Source: Leptolyngbya boryana PCC 6306 (GTDB lineage Bacteria > Cyanobacteriota > Cyanobacteriia > Leptolyngbyales > Leptolyngbyaceae). From it: 64,000 nucleotides of DNA. Position 1 is the first letter of the stretch. The number at the start of each line of letters is the position of its first letter. Made by a program: the position numbers and the translations under genes. Where the stretch lies: positions 1,878,577-1,942,576 of the forward strand of contig NZ_KB731324.1 of assembly GCF_000353285.1 (NCBI RefSeq), in the 5' to 3' direction. The notes beneath the pieces are model-generated. The model made no database searches and was not told the origin of the DNA. It worked only from the letters and a program-made list of their open reading frames with translations. Below are positions 46,669 to 55,746 of this stretch, piece by piece.

Positions 46669-47427
46669 CTATTTCACCAACTGTTTGAGCACGTTGATGT
46701 AGCAGTCGATCGCGTGATCTTTGAACCGTTGGCTAATAAAGTTTAGACTGAAGCGTTTGCCAATCCGAATTTCCTTATCGACTGATTTATAACCTTGCCA
46801 CCATCGCGGTAGCTCTGGCACGAGATCCATTCCATGAACAATTCGATAGGTATTCGGAACCCGCTCATTGTAGGAATCTCGAAATCCACCATTTCCCACT
46901 GCGGGTGAACCGTAAGTATAAGATTCGACCGTAATCTTTGCTGAAAAATTGTATTGCAGATCGACGGCACACAATGTTGCCAATGCTCCCCCTAAACTAT
47001 GCCCAGTCGTAACCACATTCGTGACTTCACTCGTCCTAATGTAATCATGAATTTGATTGCGAACGGCAAAGTAAGCCGCTACAAACCCGCTATGCATCTG
47101 CGCGTTTGAACTATTCTTCGTTGCATAAGGATAGGTTTTCTCTTTAGGTTCGACAATTAACTCCTGAATCACATTTTGATCAAACTGGGCGCGCTCTAAT
47201 CGTGTAGTAAAATCAGTTTCCCAATCCTGAGACGAATCACTACCTCGAAAGACGATCGTGGCAGATGTTCCTTCGGTGAGAATGGCGCACTGCGTATCTG
47301 TTTTCGCTTCGCTGATCAAGACTGGAGTGAGAGTGATGCCGTCAAAACGAACTGTGTCAAAGTTTTCGTAGACTTTTTTACAGAAGAGAGCACACTTTGC
47401 GGCTTTTGAGTAGTCGATCGACATCAT
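46669..47427 (-). CDS. Class 3 lipase family protein
   Basis: A 252-residue alpha/beta hydrolase of the fungal-type (class 3) lipase family. The nucleophile elbow is TTGHSLGGALAT. An oxyanion region IVFRGSDSSQDWETDF, the acid near RIVHGMDLVPELP and a late His complete the expected triad. There is no signal peptide, so it probably acts on membrane lipids from inside. Start ATG 47427 or 47424. Confidence 0.9.
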   Translation of the reverse strand: MMSIDYSKAAKCALFCKKVYENFDTVRFDGITLTPVLISEAKTDTQCAILTEGTSATIVFRGSDSSQDWETDFTTRLERAQFDQNVIQELIVEPKEKTYPYATKNSSNAQMHSGFVAAYFAVRNQIHDYIRTSEVTNVVTTGHSLGGALATLCAVDLQYNFSAKITVESYTYGSPAVGNGGFRDSYNERVPNTYRIVHGMDLVPELPRWWQGYKSVDKEIRIGKRFSLNFISQRFKDHAIDCYINVLKQLVK

Positions 47428-47572
47428 GACCCCTGGAATTATGGATATTATTGGTCAATACTGACTACCATAAGCACTCAGCAATTTCCAAACGATCGAC
47501 GTAAATCTATACGTCTTAATCTTTGACAATCCTCGATCTCTGATTGGAACTCAAGCCCAAAATCTTGCAAGC

Positions 47573-48898
47573 TCATTTCTGTGCATGAATATAATCTACA
47601 AAGTAAAACTTCGGACGAAGCCAAAACTTTAGTCCACCATAAATGCCTAGTCCCAAAACTGCGATCGCAATGCCGGGTAGACCGAGTTTCAATCGGAGCG
47701 CATCTGGCAAAAGTGCAACGATCGCGACTGTGAGCGCAAAGTAAATTAAGAGTGCTATCTGTAAGCGATCGATCGTTAAGAGTGCTTTACGACAGCTACT
47801 ACAATGCTGTGTGTGTTGTTGATAGCGATCGAGAACCTGCTCACGATGATCATTCCAGCGCGGTTGTGCTTCGAGTCCAACTTCGCTCCACGGCAGGTGT
47901 CCTTGGCAATATTGATCGAACCAGTTGCGAAACTCAATGACTAAACGATCTGCGCTCGTCGGTAACTTATAGGCAGTTTTCCAACTTTCGGTGCGCGTTT
48001 TTTGATGCAAAAAATACTCTTGCTGCTGAAGTAAAATCATATCTCCATCTAGCACCTGATTGCGCGTCTGGATATGTTCCCACCAGCGCGGCGTAAATCG
48101 ATGCAGGGCTTGTGCAAAGTTGCGCGGGAACTGAGCGACAATTCTCGATTTTCCTGGAGACACAGGAATGCAATAGGTCACGAGTCCCACTTGCTTGCCG
48201 CTATCCCCAAACTGAATGGCATACTCTAAACGGCAAGGAGGCTCAAACGTAATTGTTGCAGGAAATCGCCCTGAAGCAGTTGCTTCAATCCGTTCGGGTG
48301 TCGATTGCACAATTTTAATGGGCATTGGGGCGGCTTTATTGCGATCGCCTTGGACTCCGTGATGTGCAAAAGGCACATGACTCGGATCAGTGACATTTTC
48401 GACTAAGGTCTGCCAGTCGTATTCTAGATCGCGCACGAAAGAAGACCAGACAAAGCCTTTACTTGCATCGATCTGAGGCGATAAAGGCAACGGAGTTTGT
48501 GCAGCTTGCTCAGGAGATGCTGGATCGAGCCAAACCCAAAGTAACTCTTGCTGCTGTTGCACCGGAAACGCGATCGCGCATAAATTATCTTGATTTTTAC
48601 TGACTAATTCTGGATTGTCCGCTTGGGGAATCTGAGTACAAACGCCTCGCGAGTCAAATTGCCAGCCGTGGTAGCTACACATCAAATTTCCCGTTTTTTC
48701 GTCAATTCGCCCTTCGCTGAGTGGAGCAAGACGGTGAGGACACTGATCTAAGAATACTTGAAACGTCTCAGCAGACTTCGGTTTCCAGATGACTAGCCGT
48801 AATCCTAGTACGGTGACTGCGGTAGGTTGATTGATCTCTAGATCTTCAATAGGAGTAAGCGGATACCAGTGCTGAAAGAAGTTAAATTGAGGTTTCAT
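47573..48898 (-). CDS. Rieske 2Fe-2S oxygenase, pheophorbide a oxygenase (PaO/TIC55)-like
   Basis: A 441-residue mononuclear-iron oxygenase. Rieske ligands are C53PH55 (DQCPHRLAPL) and C74SYH77 (CSYHGWQF). The catalytic iron site is ENVTDPSHVPFAHHG. A CxxC (HCSSCRKAL) and two C-terminal membrane helices match the PaO/TIC55/chlorophyllide a oxygenase family. In plants PaO opens the chlorophyll macrocycle. In cyanobacteria the substrate of these proteins is not settled. A large palindrome lies just upstream of the start. Confidence 0.92.
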   Translation of the reverse strand: MKPQFNFFQHWYPLTPIEDLEINQPTAVTVLGLRLVIWKPKSAETFQVFLDQCPHRLAPLSEGRIDEKTGNLMCSYHGWQFDSRGVCTQIPQADNPELVSKNQDNLCAIAFPVQQQQELLWVWLDPASPEQAAQTPLPLSPQIDASKGFVWSSFVRDLEYDWQTLVENVTDPSHVPFAHHGVQGDRNKAAPMPIKIVQSTPERIEATASGRFPATITFEPPCRLEYAIQFGDSGKQVGLVTYCIPVSPGKSRIVAQFPRNFAQALHRFTPRWWEHIQTRNQVLDGDMILLQQQEYFLHQKTRTESWKTAYKLPTSADRLVIEFRNWFDQYCQGHLPWSEVGLEAQPRWNDHREQVLDRYQQHTQHCSSCRKALLTIDRLQIALLIYFALTVAIVALLPDALRLKLGLPGIAIAVLGLGIYGGLKFWLRPKFYFVDYIHAQK

Positions 48899-48928
48899 CT
48901 ATTTTGATCTGAATCGTTGAACTGAAAG

Positions 48929-48974
48929 AGCGATGATGTCTCACAATGAGATCTCATTGTGAGACATCATCGCT
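48929..48974. repeat. 46-bp perfect palindrome in a divergent promoter region
   Basis: Bases 48929-48951 and 48952-48974 are exact reverse complements with no loop, centred on AGATCT (48949-48954). Allowing one G-T pair, symmetry runs to 48926-48977. It begins 31 bases before the start of the Rieske oxygenase gene and about 200 bases before the divergent secreted-protein gene. On the plus strand TTTT ends the element. Confidence 0.92.
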
Positions 48975-49175
48975 TTTGGCAACTATCCTACCTCTAACTC
49001 TACCTCTGATGTTCTGTGTTGTGCTTTAATGGTGGCTTGAATTGGGTGCTGGATTGTGAAGGTAGTAGTTCCAGACAAACTTTTTTAGAAACGCTTGAGT
49101 TTTGAACAAGTGAGTTCATTCTCTTTGGTTCCAAGGGTGTGATCCAAGTCGGAATGTCATTGATTTTTAAGCAAT

Positions 49176-50324
49176 ATGAAAACATCCACGATTTTTTTAA
49201 GCTCGCGGCTAAGTATTGTGCTTGCCGCTGGACTTGTGCTTGGTTTATCTACAGTAGCTAGAGCGCAGAAACAGCCAGCGATCGACGAATCCTTTGCCCG
49301 TGCTGCTCTGATTGTGAAAGTGTTTGATCAGTTGTCTACTCAATGTGCAGCAGGGCGGAGTTTTAATGCTAGTGAATCCGCATCTATCGCTGCTTGGGAA
49401 AAGGGACAAAATGTGACTGCGCTTCGGACTCAAATTCAGGGGCTATCCGCGGATATGCAGCGCCAACTGGACAAAGGAGCTTCAATTTTGCTCACTGCTC
49501 TGACTCAGAAACAGCCCAATGCTGATCCCTGTAATCTTGCTGTATCGGTTACACGGCTTGCTTCACCCACAGTCGCAACCGCAGGTTCACCATCGACGAA
49601 CAATACCAAGCCACAGCAGATCACAAATTCTGGGTCTAGAACGACGAATCGTTCAAGCAATCCAACAGCGATGTCGTCTAAATCTGACTCTGATGTTTCC
49701 AAGGTAGTTGCGACGATCGACTCTTTTGGTTTCAATATGCGAACCATTATGGGCGTTGGTGGATTCTTGACGCAGGATATCTATCCGGTTGTGCTGTTTC
49801 GGAATGGCGAAGCGCTCACCGATGTGAAAGGTTTGATGTATGCGGGTGGCCTGGATGCCTATCGACGCGCCCATCCTGAAGATTGGACGCAGTGGCAGCG
49901 CAGCGGCGGACGGGTGCAATTAAAAACTGCTAAAGGATGGAAGGCACTCCCTTTTCCCACGACTTATCAATCTTTACCGAGTCAGTTTCGCTTAAATGGA
50001 ACCTATCGATCTCTTTCCGGGACGGGCAACGTCGCGATCGGTGGAAGTGCTTCTGTGGCAGCGTGGCGTGCTTACACGTTTTTTCCAGATGGTCGAATTG
50101 TACGAGGTAATGGTGCGGGTTCATCCGCATCAAGTGGGGGCAGTAGTGTGGTCACATCCTCGGTCGCACCGAACCAACGGGGACGGTACCAAATCGATGG
50201 GTTAGTCTTGCGGATTAACTATGACGATGGGACGACAGAAAACCGCATCATTATTACCGATCCCAAAGACCCCAAGAGTGCGATTTGGCTGAATGGCACG
50301 GGTTATGTTAGACGCGGTAAATAA
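49176..50324 (+). CDS. Hypothetical secreted protein
   Basis: A 382-residue exported protein with a signal peptide (LSIVLAAGLVLGLSTVARA). A helical N-terminal region has two cysteines (STQCAAG and DPCNLAV). It is followed by a Thr/Ser/Asn-rich linker (about 130-165) and a beta-rich C-terminal half (AYTFFPDGRIVRG, RGRYQIDGLVLRINYDDGT). No known family is recognised. Confidence 0.75.
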   Translation: MKTSTIFLSSRLSIVLAAGLVLGLSTVARAQKQPAIDESFARAALIVKVFDQLSTQCAAGRSFNASESASIAAWEKGQNVTALRTQIQGLSADMQRQLDKGASILLTALTQKQPNADPCNLAVSVTRLASPTVATAGSPSTNNTKPQQITNSGSRTTNRSSNPTAMSSKSDSDVSKVVATIDSFGFNMRTIMGVGGFLTQDIYPVVLFRNGEALTDVKGLMYAGGLDAYRRAHPEDWTQWQRSGGRVQLKTAKGWKALPFPTTYQSLPSQFRLNGTYRSLSGTGNVAIGGSASVAAWRAYTFFPDGRIVRGNGAGSSASSGGSSVVTSSVAPNQRGRYQIDGLVLRINYDDGTTENRIIITDPKDPKSAIWLNGTGYVRRGK

Positions 50325-50339
50325 GTCGTTCTCGTTTGC

Positions 50340-50425
50340 ATCTCGCCCCGCATTGAAAATACGGGTCTAACTGTGCGAAGTAGGTTGAAACCCACTGAAT
50401 TCGGGGCGAGATAGAACGGAGCGAG
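50340..50425 (+). repeat. Stem-loop element A with ATAGAACGGAGCGAG box
   Basis: ATCTCGCCCCG (50340-50350) pairs with CGGGGCGAGAT (50402-50412) around an inner loop with its own small hairpin (GGTTGAAACC). The right side carries ATAGAACGGAGCGAG (50411-50425), which recurs exactly at 53695-53709 inside another stem-loop. It is located after the secreted-protein gene and may serve as its terminator. Confidence 0.65.
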
Positions 50426-50538
50426 AGAACTTGCCGAACTGGTGTTGAATTATGCTCATCTACTTGGAGTGTCGATCGCGCAATCCACGTTTAGTTTAGA
50501 TTAAGGAAACTAACGCTTGATTGAGAGGTGGGCAGATC

Positions 50539-50913
50539 ATGTTGATCCGAAAATTGAATGAGTGTGAAGAATTTTTTGCAGGAGATCAAACGATCCTATG
50601 TGAGCTTTTACACCCCGATAAGCAACCGATCAATCTGCGCTACAGTCTCGCTCATGCAATTTTGCCTGTCGGTGCAACTTCACTTCCGCATTCACTCACG
50701 ACTTCTGAGGTTTACTACATTCTGAGCGGCACAGGAGAAATGTCGATCGATAACGAATTGCAAATGATTGAGCCTGGAGATGCAGTCTATATTCCGCCGA
50801 ATGCGGTTCAATTCCTTCGCAATACTGGAACCGAAGCGATCGTATTTATCTGTATCGTTGATCCGGCTTGGAGAAAAGAAGATGAAACTGTATTTTCAGA
50901 GACTATATCCTGA
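50539..50913 (+). CDS. Cupin-domain protein
   Basis: A 124-residue single-domain cupin. The beta-barrel motifs are LPHSLTTSEVYYILSGTGEMS and PGDAVYIPPNAVQFLRNTG. The usual metal ligands are partly replaced: the first motif has one His and a Glu, and the second lacks the His (VQF). Metal binding and catalysis are therefore uncertain. ATG 50539 is preferred over TTG 50521 (GAGGTGGG upstream). It is followed by chrA after 22 bases. Confidence 0.82.
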   Translation: MLIRKLNECEEFFAGDQTILCELLHPDKQPINLRYSLAHAILPVGATSLPHSLTTSEVYYILSGTGEMSIDNELQMIEPGDAVYIPPNAVQFLRNTGTEAIVFICIVDPAWRKEDETVFSETIS

Positions 50914-50935
50914 GTCTTATTACAGAATTTAGGTT

Positions 50936-52132
50936 ATGTCTTCCTCATTACATTCTGCTCGACTGATCGAACTTGCGCACCTCTTTCTGAAACTTGGCAC
51001 AATTGGCTTTGGTGGCCCAAATGCCCACATTGCCATGATGGAAGAGGAAGTCGTCGTGAAGCGACAATGGCTCAGGCGCGAAGAGTTCCTCGATCTGATT
51101 GGGGCGACTAACTTGATTCCAGGTCCCAATTCGACTGAGATTGCTATTCATGTTGGGTATCTCTATGCAGGTTGGTTAGGGCTGATCGTAGCAGGGGTGT
51201 GTTTTATTCTGCCTGCGGTGCTGATTACGCTCGGATTTGCCTGGGCTTATGTTGCGTTGGGTGCGCTGCCACAGCTTGCTTTTTTGCTCTATGGCATTAA
51301 GCCTGCGGTACTTGCGATCGTCGTTGATGCCCTGTGGCGATTGGGCAAGAAAGCAGTGAAGAATCGCATATTATTTGCGATCGCGCTGATCGTGATTTTG
51401 CTCGTCTGGTTCGCTCGTGTGAGTGAAATTGTCGCTTTGCTGCTCGGTGGTTTTCTAGGAATGCTCTGGCTGAAAACACCGCACGATCGATCAAACGAGC
51501 AGGCGAATTTATTGATCACAGGGTTGACGCTTACATCGGCTCTGAAAGCAACGGCAGCAGTCGGGCTGACTACCGTTCCATTCTCACTCTGGCAATTAGG
51601 CTGGACATTTCTGAAGATTGGAAGTGTGTTGTTTGGGGGTGGATATGTCTTAATTGCCTTTATTCAAGGATCGTTTGTTGACAATTTGGGTTGGTTAACT
51701 CAGCAGCAATTGTTTGATGCGATCGCAATTGGTCAATTTACACCAGGTCCAATTCTTTCGACAGCAACATTCATTGGCTATGTAATCGGAGGAATTCCTG
51801 GGGCGATTGTTTCGACGATCGGAATTTTCTTACCGTCGTTTGTGTTCGTGGTGCTGCTGAATCCTGTGATTCCGCTCTTACGTCGTTCTGAATGGGCTTC
51901 GGCATTCTTAGATGCAGTGAATGTCAGTGCGGTCGGATTAATGGTTGTCGTAACGGTGCAACTCGCGATCGCAACGCTTGGAAAATCGTCAGCTCCATTT
52001 ATCGATGTTTTAGCAACTATGATCGCACTCATGAGTGCCTTGCTTGCGATTCGATTTCGAGTCAGTGCCGTCTGGTTGGTACTTGGTGGAGCCGCGATCG
52101 CTTGGGCTGCTTCTTGGTTAGGGTATCTATAG
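50936..52132 (+). CDS. chrA: Chromate transporter ChrA family
   Basis: A two-domain CHR-family membrane protein of 398 residues with about ten to twelve helices. Both halves carry the repeat motifs: [18 protein letters not shown] and [13 protein letters not shown] in the first, [16 protein letters not shown] and [17 protein letters not shown] in the second. Homologues export chromate, though many members may handle other anions such as sulfate. It is followed by msrA, an oxidative repair gene, which fits a stress role. Confidence 0.93.
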   Translation: MSSSLHSARLIELAHLFLKLGTIGFGGPNAHIAMMEEEVVVKRQWLRREEFLDLIGATNLIPGPNSTEIAIHVGYLYAGWLGLIVAGVCFILPAVLITLGFAWAYVALGALPQLAFLLYGIKPAVLAIVVDALWRLGKKAVKNRILFAIALIVILLVWFARVSEIVALLLGGFLGMLWLKTPHDRSNEQANLLITGLTLTSALKATAAVGLTTVPFSLWQLGWTFLKIGSVLFGGGYVLIAFIQGSFVDNLGWLTQQQLFDAIAIGQFTPGPILSTATFIGYVIGGIPGAIVSTIGIFLPSFVFVVLLNPVIPLLRRSEWASAFLDAVNVSAVGLMVVVTVQLAIATLGKSSAPFIDVLATMIALMSALLAIRFRVSAVWLVLGGAAIAWAASWLGYL

Positions 52133-52170
52133 AATGCGATTCTAGATGTAGAGCGTTTCAGAGAGATGAT

Positions 52171-52644
52171 ATGGAAAAAGCAACGTTTGGAGCAGGATGT
52201 TTTTGGGGGGTAGAAGCCGCATTTCGTAAGATTTCGGGCGTGAAATCTACTTCTGTTGGGTATATGGGTGGACATTTCGAGAATCCTTGCTATCTGGATG
52301 TGCTCTCGCGAATTACTGGACATGCGGAAGTCTGCCAAGTTGAATATGATCCGGCACAGGTCAGTTATGAGGCTTTACTGGATGTGTTTTGGCGAATTCA
52401 TGATCCAACGAGCTTAAATCGACAAGGTGCAGATCGAGGCGATCAGTATCGTTCTGTGATTTTTTATCACACCTCAGAACAAGCCGCGATCGCGCGCCAA
52501 TCTAAGCTGGCTTTAGATCGTTCAAACCGCTATGACAAGCCAATTGTGACTGAAATTCAACCTGCTGCTGATTATTGGTTAGCGACAGAGGATCATCAAC
52601 AGTATTTTGAGAAACAAGCCGCACAGAGAGAAGTAGCAACATGA
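52171..52644 (+). CDS. msrA: Peptide methionine sulfoxide reductase A
   Basis: Reduces methionine-S-sulfoxide in proteins. ATG 52171 starts 157 residues beginning [14 protein letters not shown] with the catalytic Cys in [22 protein letters not shown] and [12 protein letters not shown] follow. A longer frame overlapping chrA in another phase is ignored. Its stop overlaps the next gene by 4 bases (ATGA). Confidence 0.95.
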   Translation: MEKATFGAGCFWGVEAAFRKISGVKSTSVGYMGGHFENPCYLDVLSRITGHAEVCQVEYDPAQVSYEALLDVFWRIHDPTSLNRQGADRGDQYRSVIFYHTSEQAAIARQSKLALDRSNRYDKPIVTEIQPAADYWLATEDHQQYFEKQAAQREVAT

Positions 52645-53648
52645 TTACAGGCATTTACGATGTGTGCATTGGAGTTTCTGATATCGATAGCGCGATCGCG
52701 TATTGGCAGCAGTTTGGCTACAGTGTGGATCAAACAGGTAGCCTTTCAGCCGAGAGCGCTCAACGGTTATATCAATCAAATTCTGCTTTGCATTCAGTGC
52801 GACTGACGCATCAAACGGCGGATCATGGTTTGATCCGACTCATGCAGTGGGAGCATCCCCGAAATGAAGGCTTAGGGCTGGCATCAATGCGAGTCAGAGG
52901 TAATCGTTGGGCAACGACGATGACAGCAGATGTGCTAACGATTCTCAATCAGGCAGAAGAAGCCGATCGCGCAGGATTTCCAATTCGTTACACAATGCCG
53001 TATTGGGAGATCATTTACAACAAAGATCGCAAGATGCGCCCGTTTCTAGACGATACGATCGGGGTTCGTGAAGCCCTACTATTGCAGCCTTTGACGCGAC
53101 AGGTTTTATTTCAACGCTTTGGGTATAGTGTGCCAAACTATGGGCAGATCAATGAACAATCTGCATTCAAAGCCAGCCAAGTCACTCACATGGGCATGAT
53201 TGTTCAGGATGATAGCAAGGAAACCATCCAGTTTTACGAAGATGTTTTGGGATTGTTGCGAGTGCGGGACGATGTAGAAACGTTCTATGAGTTTTCAGAG
53301 GCGGGGCGCGTGTTTTTTGATTTGCAACCCGGCGAGAAGTTTATTGTGACTGCATTTGATGATCCGCGATCGTCTGCGACAGATTGGCAAGCCGCGCGGT
53401 CTGGACGATTGTACATTGTGAGATTTCCAGAAGCATCTGTAGTCCCAGAGCAGTTTGAGAAGGCACAACCTGGATGTTTAGGAATGTCCTTATATACCTA
53501 TCGAGTTGGGGAGGTTGAGGAATATCGCGATCGCATTCAGGCAAGTTCTGCTCGAAATGTGACTGAAATTTGTTTGGATGAATTTGGCGATCGTAGCTTT
53601 TCTTTTACTGCTCCTGATGGTTACTTCTGGACATTAATCGAGAGTTAA
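52641..53648 (+). CDS. Two-domain VOC superfamily protein
   Basis: A 335-residue protein with two glyoxalase/dioxygenase-fold modules. The first begins [21 protein letters not shown] and the second begins [27 protein letters not shown] metal set may be formed by His and Glu of the second module ([14 protein letters not shown] region), but it is not clear. It overlaps msrA, suggesting one transcript with chrA and msrA. Substrate unknown. Confidence 0.8.
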   Translation: MITGIYDVCIGVSDIDSAIAYWQQFGYSVDQTGSLSAESAQRLYQSNSALHSVRLTHQTADHGLIRLMQWEHPRNEGLGLASMRVRGNRWATTMTADVLTILNQAEEADRAGFPIRYTMPYWEIIYNKDRKMRPFLDDTIGVREALLLQPLTRQVLFQRFGYSVPNYGQINEQSAFKASQVTHMGMIVQDDSKETIQFYEDVLGLLRVRDDVETFYEFSEAGRVFFDLQPGEKFIVTAFDDPRSSATDWQAARSGRLYIVRFPEASVVPEQFEKAQPGCLGMSLYTYRVGEVEEYRDRIQASSARNVTEICLDEFGDRSFSFTAPDGYFWTLIES

Positions 53649-53738
53649 GAGGATGTTTGCAACGTATCGTTCATCGCCTTCACCCGCCCCCGGAATAGAA
53701 CGGAGCGAGGAAATTCTTGATACGTTTCAAACACCCTC
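53649..53738 (+). repeat. Stem-loop element B with ATAGAACGGAGCGAG box
   Basis: The 20-base ends 53649-53668 and 53719-53738 pair with two mismatches. Inside lies ATAGAACGGAGCGAG (53695-53709), identical to the box at 50411-50425. The element begins at the base after the VOC stop codon and is about 90 bases long. Two ACTCCCC heptamers follow at 53762-53775. Confidence 0.7.
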
Positions 53739-53776
53739 ATGAAGACAAGAAAAGAACCCCTACTCCCCACTCCCCG

Positions 53777-54580
53777 CTAAGCCGCCGGAATCGGAAAAGT
53801 CTCCCCCGCCAGATAAGCATCAAAATGCTTCTCAAAGTAAAGCCAAGAAGTCATATCTTCCGTATCTAGCTGATCTGCTGGAGCATCTCGATACAGTGGC
53901 ATTCGCGTATTAATCTCATCTTGAAGCAACTGAGGCAACTGCTCAAAGCCATCGACTTTCTTACCCGTAGCACTGTAGATTAAGTATCCAGCGCGATCGC
54001 CCATTTTCATCCAAGGTAACCAAGGCCCAATGCGATCCCAACTCAGCCAGAGCTTAGAAATCGAGAGGACTTGGTCATCAAATAGCTCATCTGTCGGAAT
54101 CATAAACTTAAACAACTCCGCAGCTTGGTAATCGGGATTGGGGAAGTACTCGGCAAACTTTGGATCAGCAAGGGGACTGGGATAAGCCGGAAAGATATCA
54201 AACGATAGAGTTGTCGTTTCATCATCGACTTGGGCAGGAAACTGTCCTTTGAAAAGTCCTTGAATCGGATTGTTTGCAACATGCATGACGGGCAGAACTT
54301 CCTCAGTCCAGGGATTTTTCCAAGTTTCGAGCTTCTCACCTGTCTGTGGGTCTAAGTAGTACGTTAATTCTCTAGAGGTGAACTTCCAACTATTCTCCTC
54401 AGTGGGAAGACAACGACTCACGCTCATTCCGACCATTTTGAACAAGCGCTGTCGCTTTTCACCAGGGATAAACGAGTGAATCGAACCTGTCCAGATTAAG
54501 AAATTCGATTGCGTCGGGTCGAGCGACGATCGCACTTTTACCCAATGTTTGGCATCGAGAAGCTGAGTTGAAACTGACAT
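53777..54580 (-). CDS. DUF1838 family protein
   Basis: A 267-residue soluble protein matching DUF1838. The family features are WTGSIHSFIPGEKRQRLFKMVGMSVSRC, a YLDPQTGEKLETWKNPWT segment and WLYFEKHFDAYLAGETFP at the end. No catalytic residues are known. No signal peptide here, whereas some homologues are exported. It is divergent from the eleven-gene metabolic region by 125 bases and probably belongs with it. Confidence 0.82.
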   Translation of the reverse strand: MSVSTQLLDAKHWVKVRSSLDPTQSNFLIWTGSIHSFIPGEKRQRLFKMVGMSVSRCLPTEENSWKFTSRELTYYLDPQTGEKLETWKNPWTEEVLPVMHVANNPIQGLFKGQFPAQVDDETTTLSFDIFPAYPSPLADPKFAEYFPNPDYQAAELFKFMIPTDELFDDQVLSISKLWLSWDRIGPWLPWMKMGDRAGYLIYSATGKKVDGFEQLPQLLQDEINTRMPLYRDAPADQLDTEDMTSWLYFEKHFDAYLAGETFPIPAA

Positions 54581-54705
54581 GTCAGGATTCCCCCATGTTG
54601 CACTGCCTGAATTATATTGGCGTTTCTCTCAAGTTTTACAACGCAAGTCGGTGAGAATCGTTGTATCGATGCTAGAATTCACGCGCAATCCTCAGCAGCA
54701 GCACT

Positions 54706-55743
54706 ATGATGATTGACCATGAGCTTGCTTATCAAGCATTAGCACTTCAGGTAACCTGTCATGCGATTAATCAAAGCCGCGATCGACAAGAAGCCCGATC
54801 GCGAATTCAAAGTGCGATCGCGCGGTTAGAACCTCAAATTGCTGCAAGCCTTGCATTTATTGGGTCGAGATGTCGCTTAATTGTTTTGCCAGAATATTTC
54901 CTCACTGGGTTTCCACTGGGCGAATCTCTGGAAGATTGGGCAGAAAAAGCTTGTTTGGAAATGGCAGGTGCAGAGTACGAAGCTTTAGGCAAAATCGCTC
55001 AAACTCATCGAATTTTCTTAGCCGGAAATGCTTACGAAGTCGATCCACATTTCCCAGGCTTATATTTTCAAACTTGCTTTGTGTTAGACCCGAGTGGCTC
55101 AGTTGTTTTGCGCTATCGCCGCTTGAATTCACTGTTTGCGCCTACTCCTCACGATGTGTGGGATCGTTATCTTGATCAGTATGGATTAGAGGGTGTGTTT
55201 CCCGTCGCTCAAACCGAAATTGGCAATCTTGCAGCAGTCGCATCAGATGAGATTTTGTTTCCAGAAGTGTCGCGCTGTTTGGCAATGCGTGGGGCGGAAG
55301 TGTTGCTCCATCCGACTTCTGAAATTTATGGTCAAGCCCGTGCGCCGAAAGAAGCAGCAAAGATTAGCCGCGCTGTAGAAAATATGATGTATGTAATTTC
55401 AGCAAATACTGCCGGAATTGCAGATAGTCCGATTCCCATTTCATCTGTCGATGGCGGGTCTAAAGTTGTCGATTATCGGGGCTTAGTACTCGCAGAAACC
55501 GGGGCGGGTGAGAGTATGGCAGCTTTTGCAGAAGTCGATTTAACTGCTTTGCGCCGCTATCGTCGGCAGCCTGGATTGGGAAATTTACTATCGCGTCAAC
55601 GGTTTGATGCTTATGTGGAGAGCTATCAGAATGCAGAGTTCTATCCTAAGAATACAATGGCAAATGGCGCGATCGAGCGTAAGCATTTTATTCAAACTCA
55701 GTTAGCAACGATCGAACGTTTAGCGAAGCGGGGAGTGATTTGA
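54706..55743 (+). CDS. Nitrilase-superfamily protein with altered catalytic triad
   Basis: A carbon-nitrogen hydrolase fold protein of 345 residues. The catalytic Glu is kept (Glu63 in VLPEYFLTG). The Lys position is Arg139 (RYRRL instead of YRKxHL) and the Cys position is Ser180 (AAVASDEILFPE instead of a CxE motif), so the Glu-Lys-Cys triad reads Glu-Arg-Ser. Surrounding structure is well conserved. It may be a distinct subfamily with changed chemistry, or inactive. It is followed by the aldehyde dehydrogenase after 3 bases, the first pair of the cluster. Confidence 0.82.
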   Translation: MMIDHELAYQALALQVTCHAINQSRDRQEARSRIQSAIARLEPQIAASLAFIGSRCRLIVLPEYFLTGFPLGESLEDWAEKACLEMAGAEYEALGKIAQTHRIFLAGNAYEVDPHFPGLYFQTCFVLDPSGSVVLRYRRLNSLFAPTPHDVWDRYLDQYGLEGVFPVAQTEIGNLAAVASDEILFPEVSRCLAMRGAEVLLHPTSEIYGQARAPKEAAKISRAVENMMYVISANTAGIADSPIPISSVDGGSKVVDYRGLVLAETGAGESMAAFAEVDLTALRRYRRQPGLGNLLSRQRFDAYVESYQNAEFYPKNTMANGAIERKHFIQTQLATIERLAKRGVI

Positions 55744-55746
55744 ACC

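Noticed and set aside
48929-48974. Large palindrome as the terminator of the Rieske gene
   Set aside because: It lies upstream of that gene's start, and the neighbouring gene on the other side is divergent, so neither gene ends there.
52171-53648. msrA and the two-domain VOC gene as part of the 53.8-63.7 kb island
   Set aside because: They overlap each other and follow chrA, and the stem-loop at 53649-53738 ends that unit before the island.
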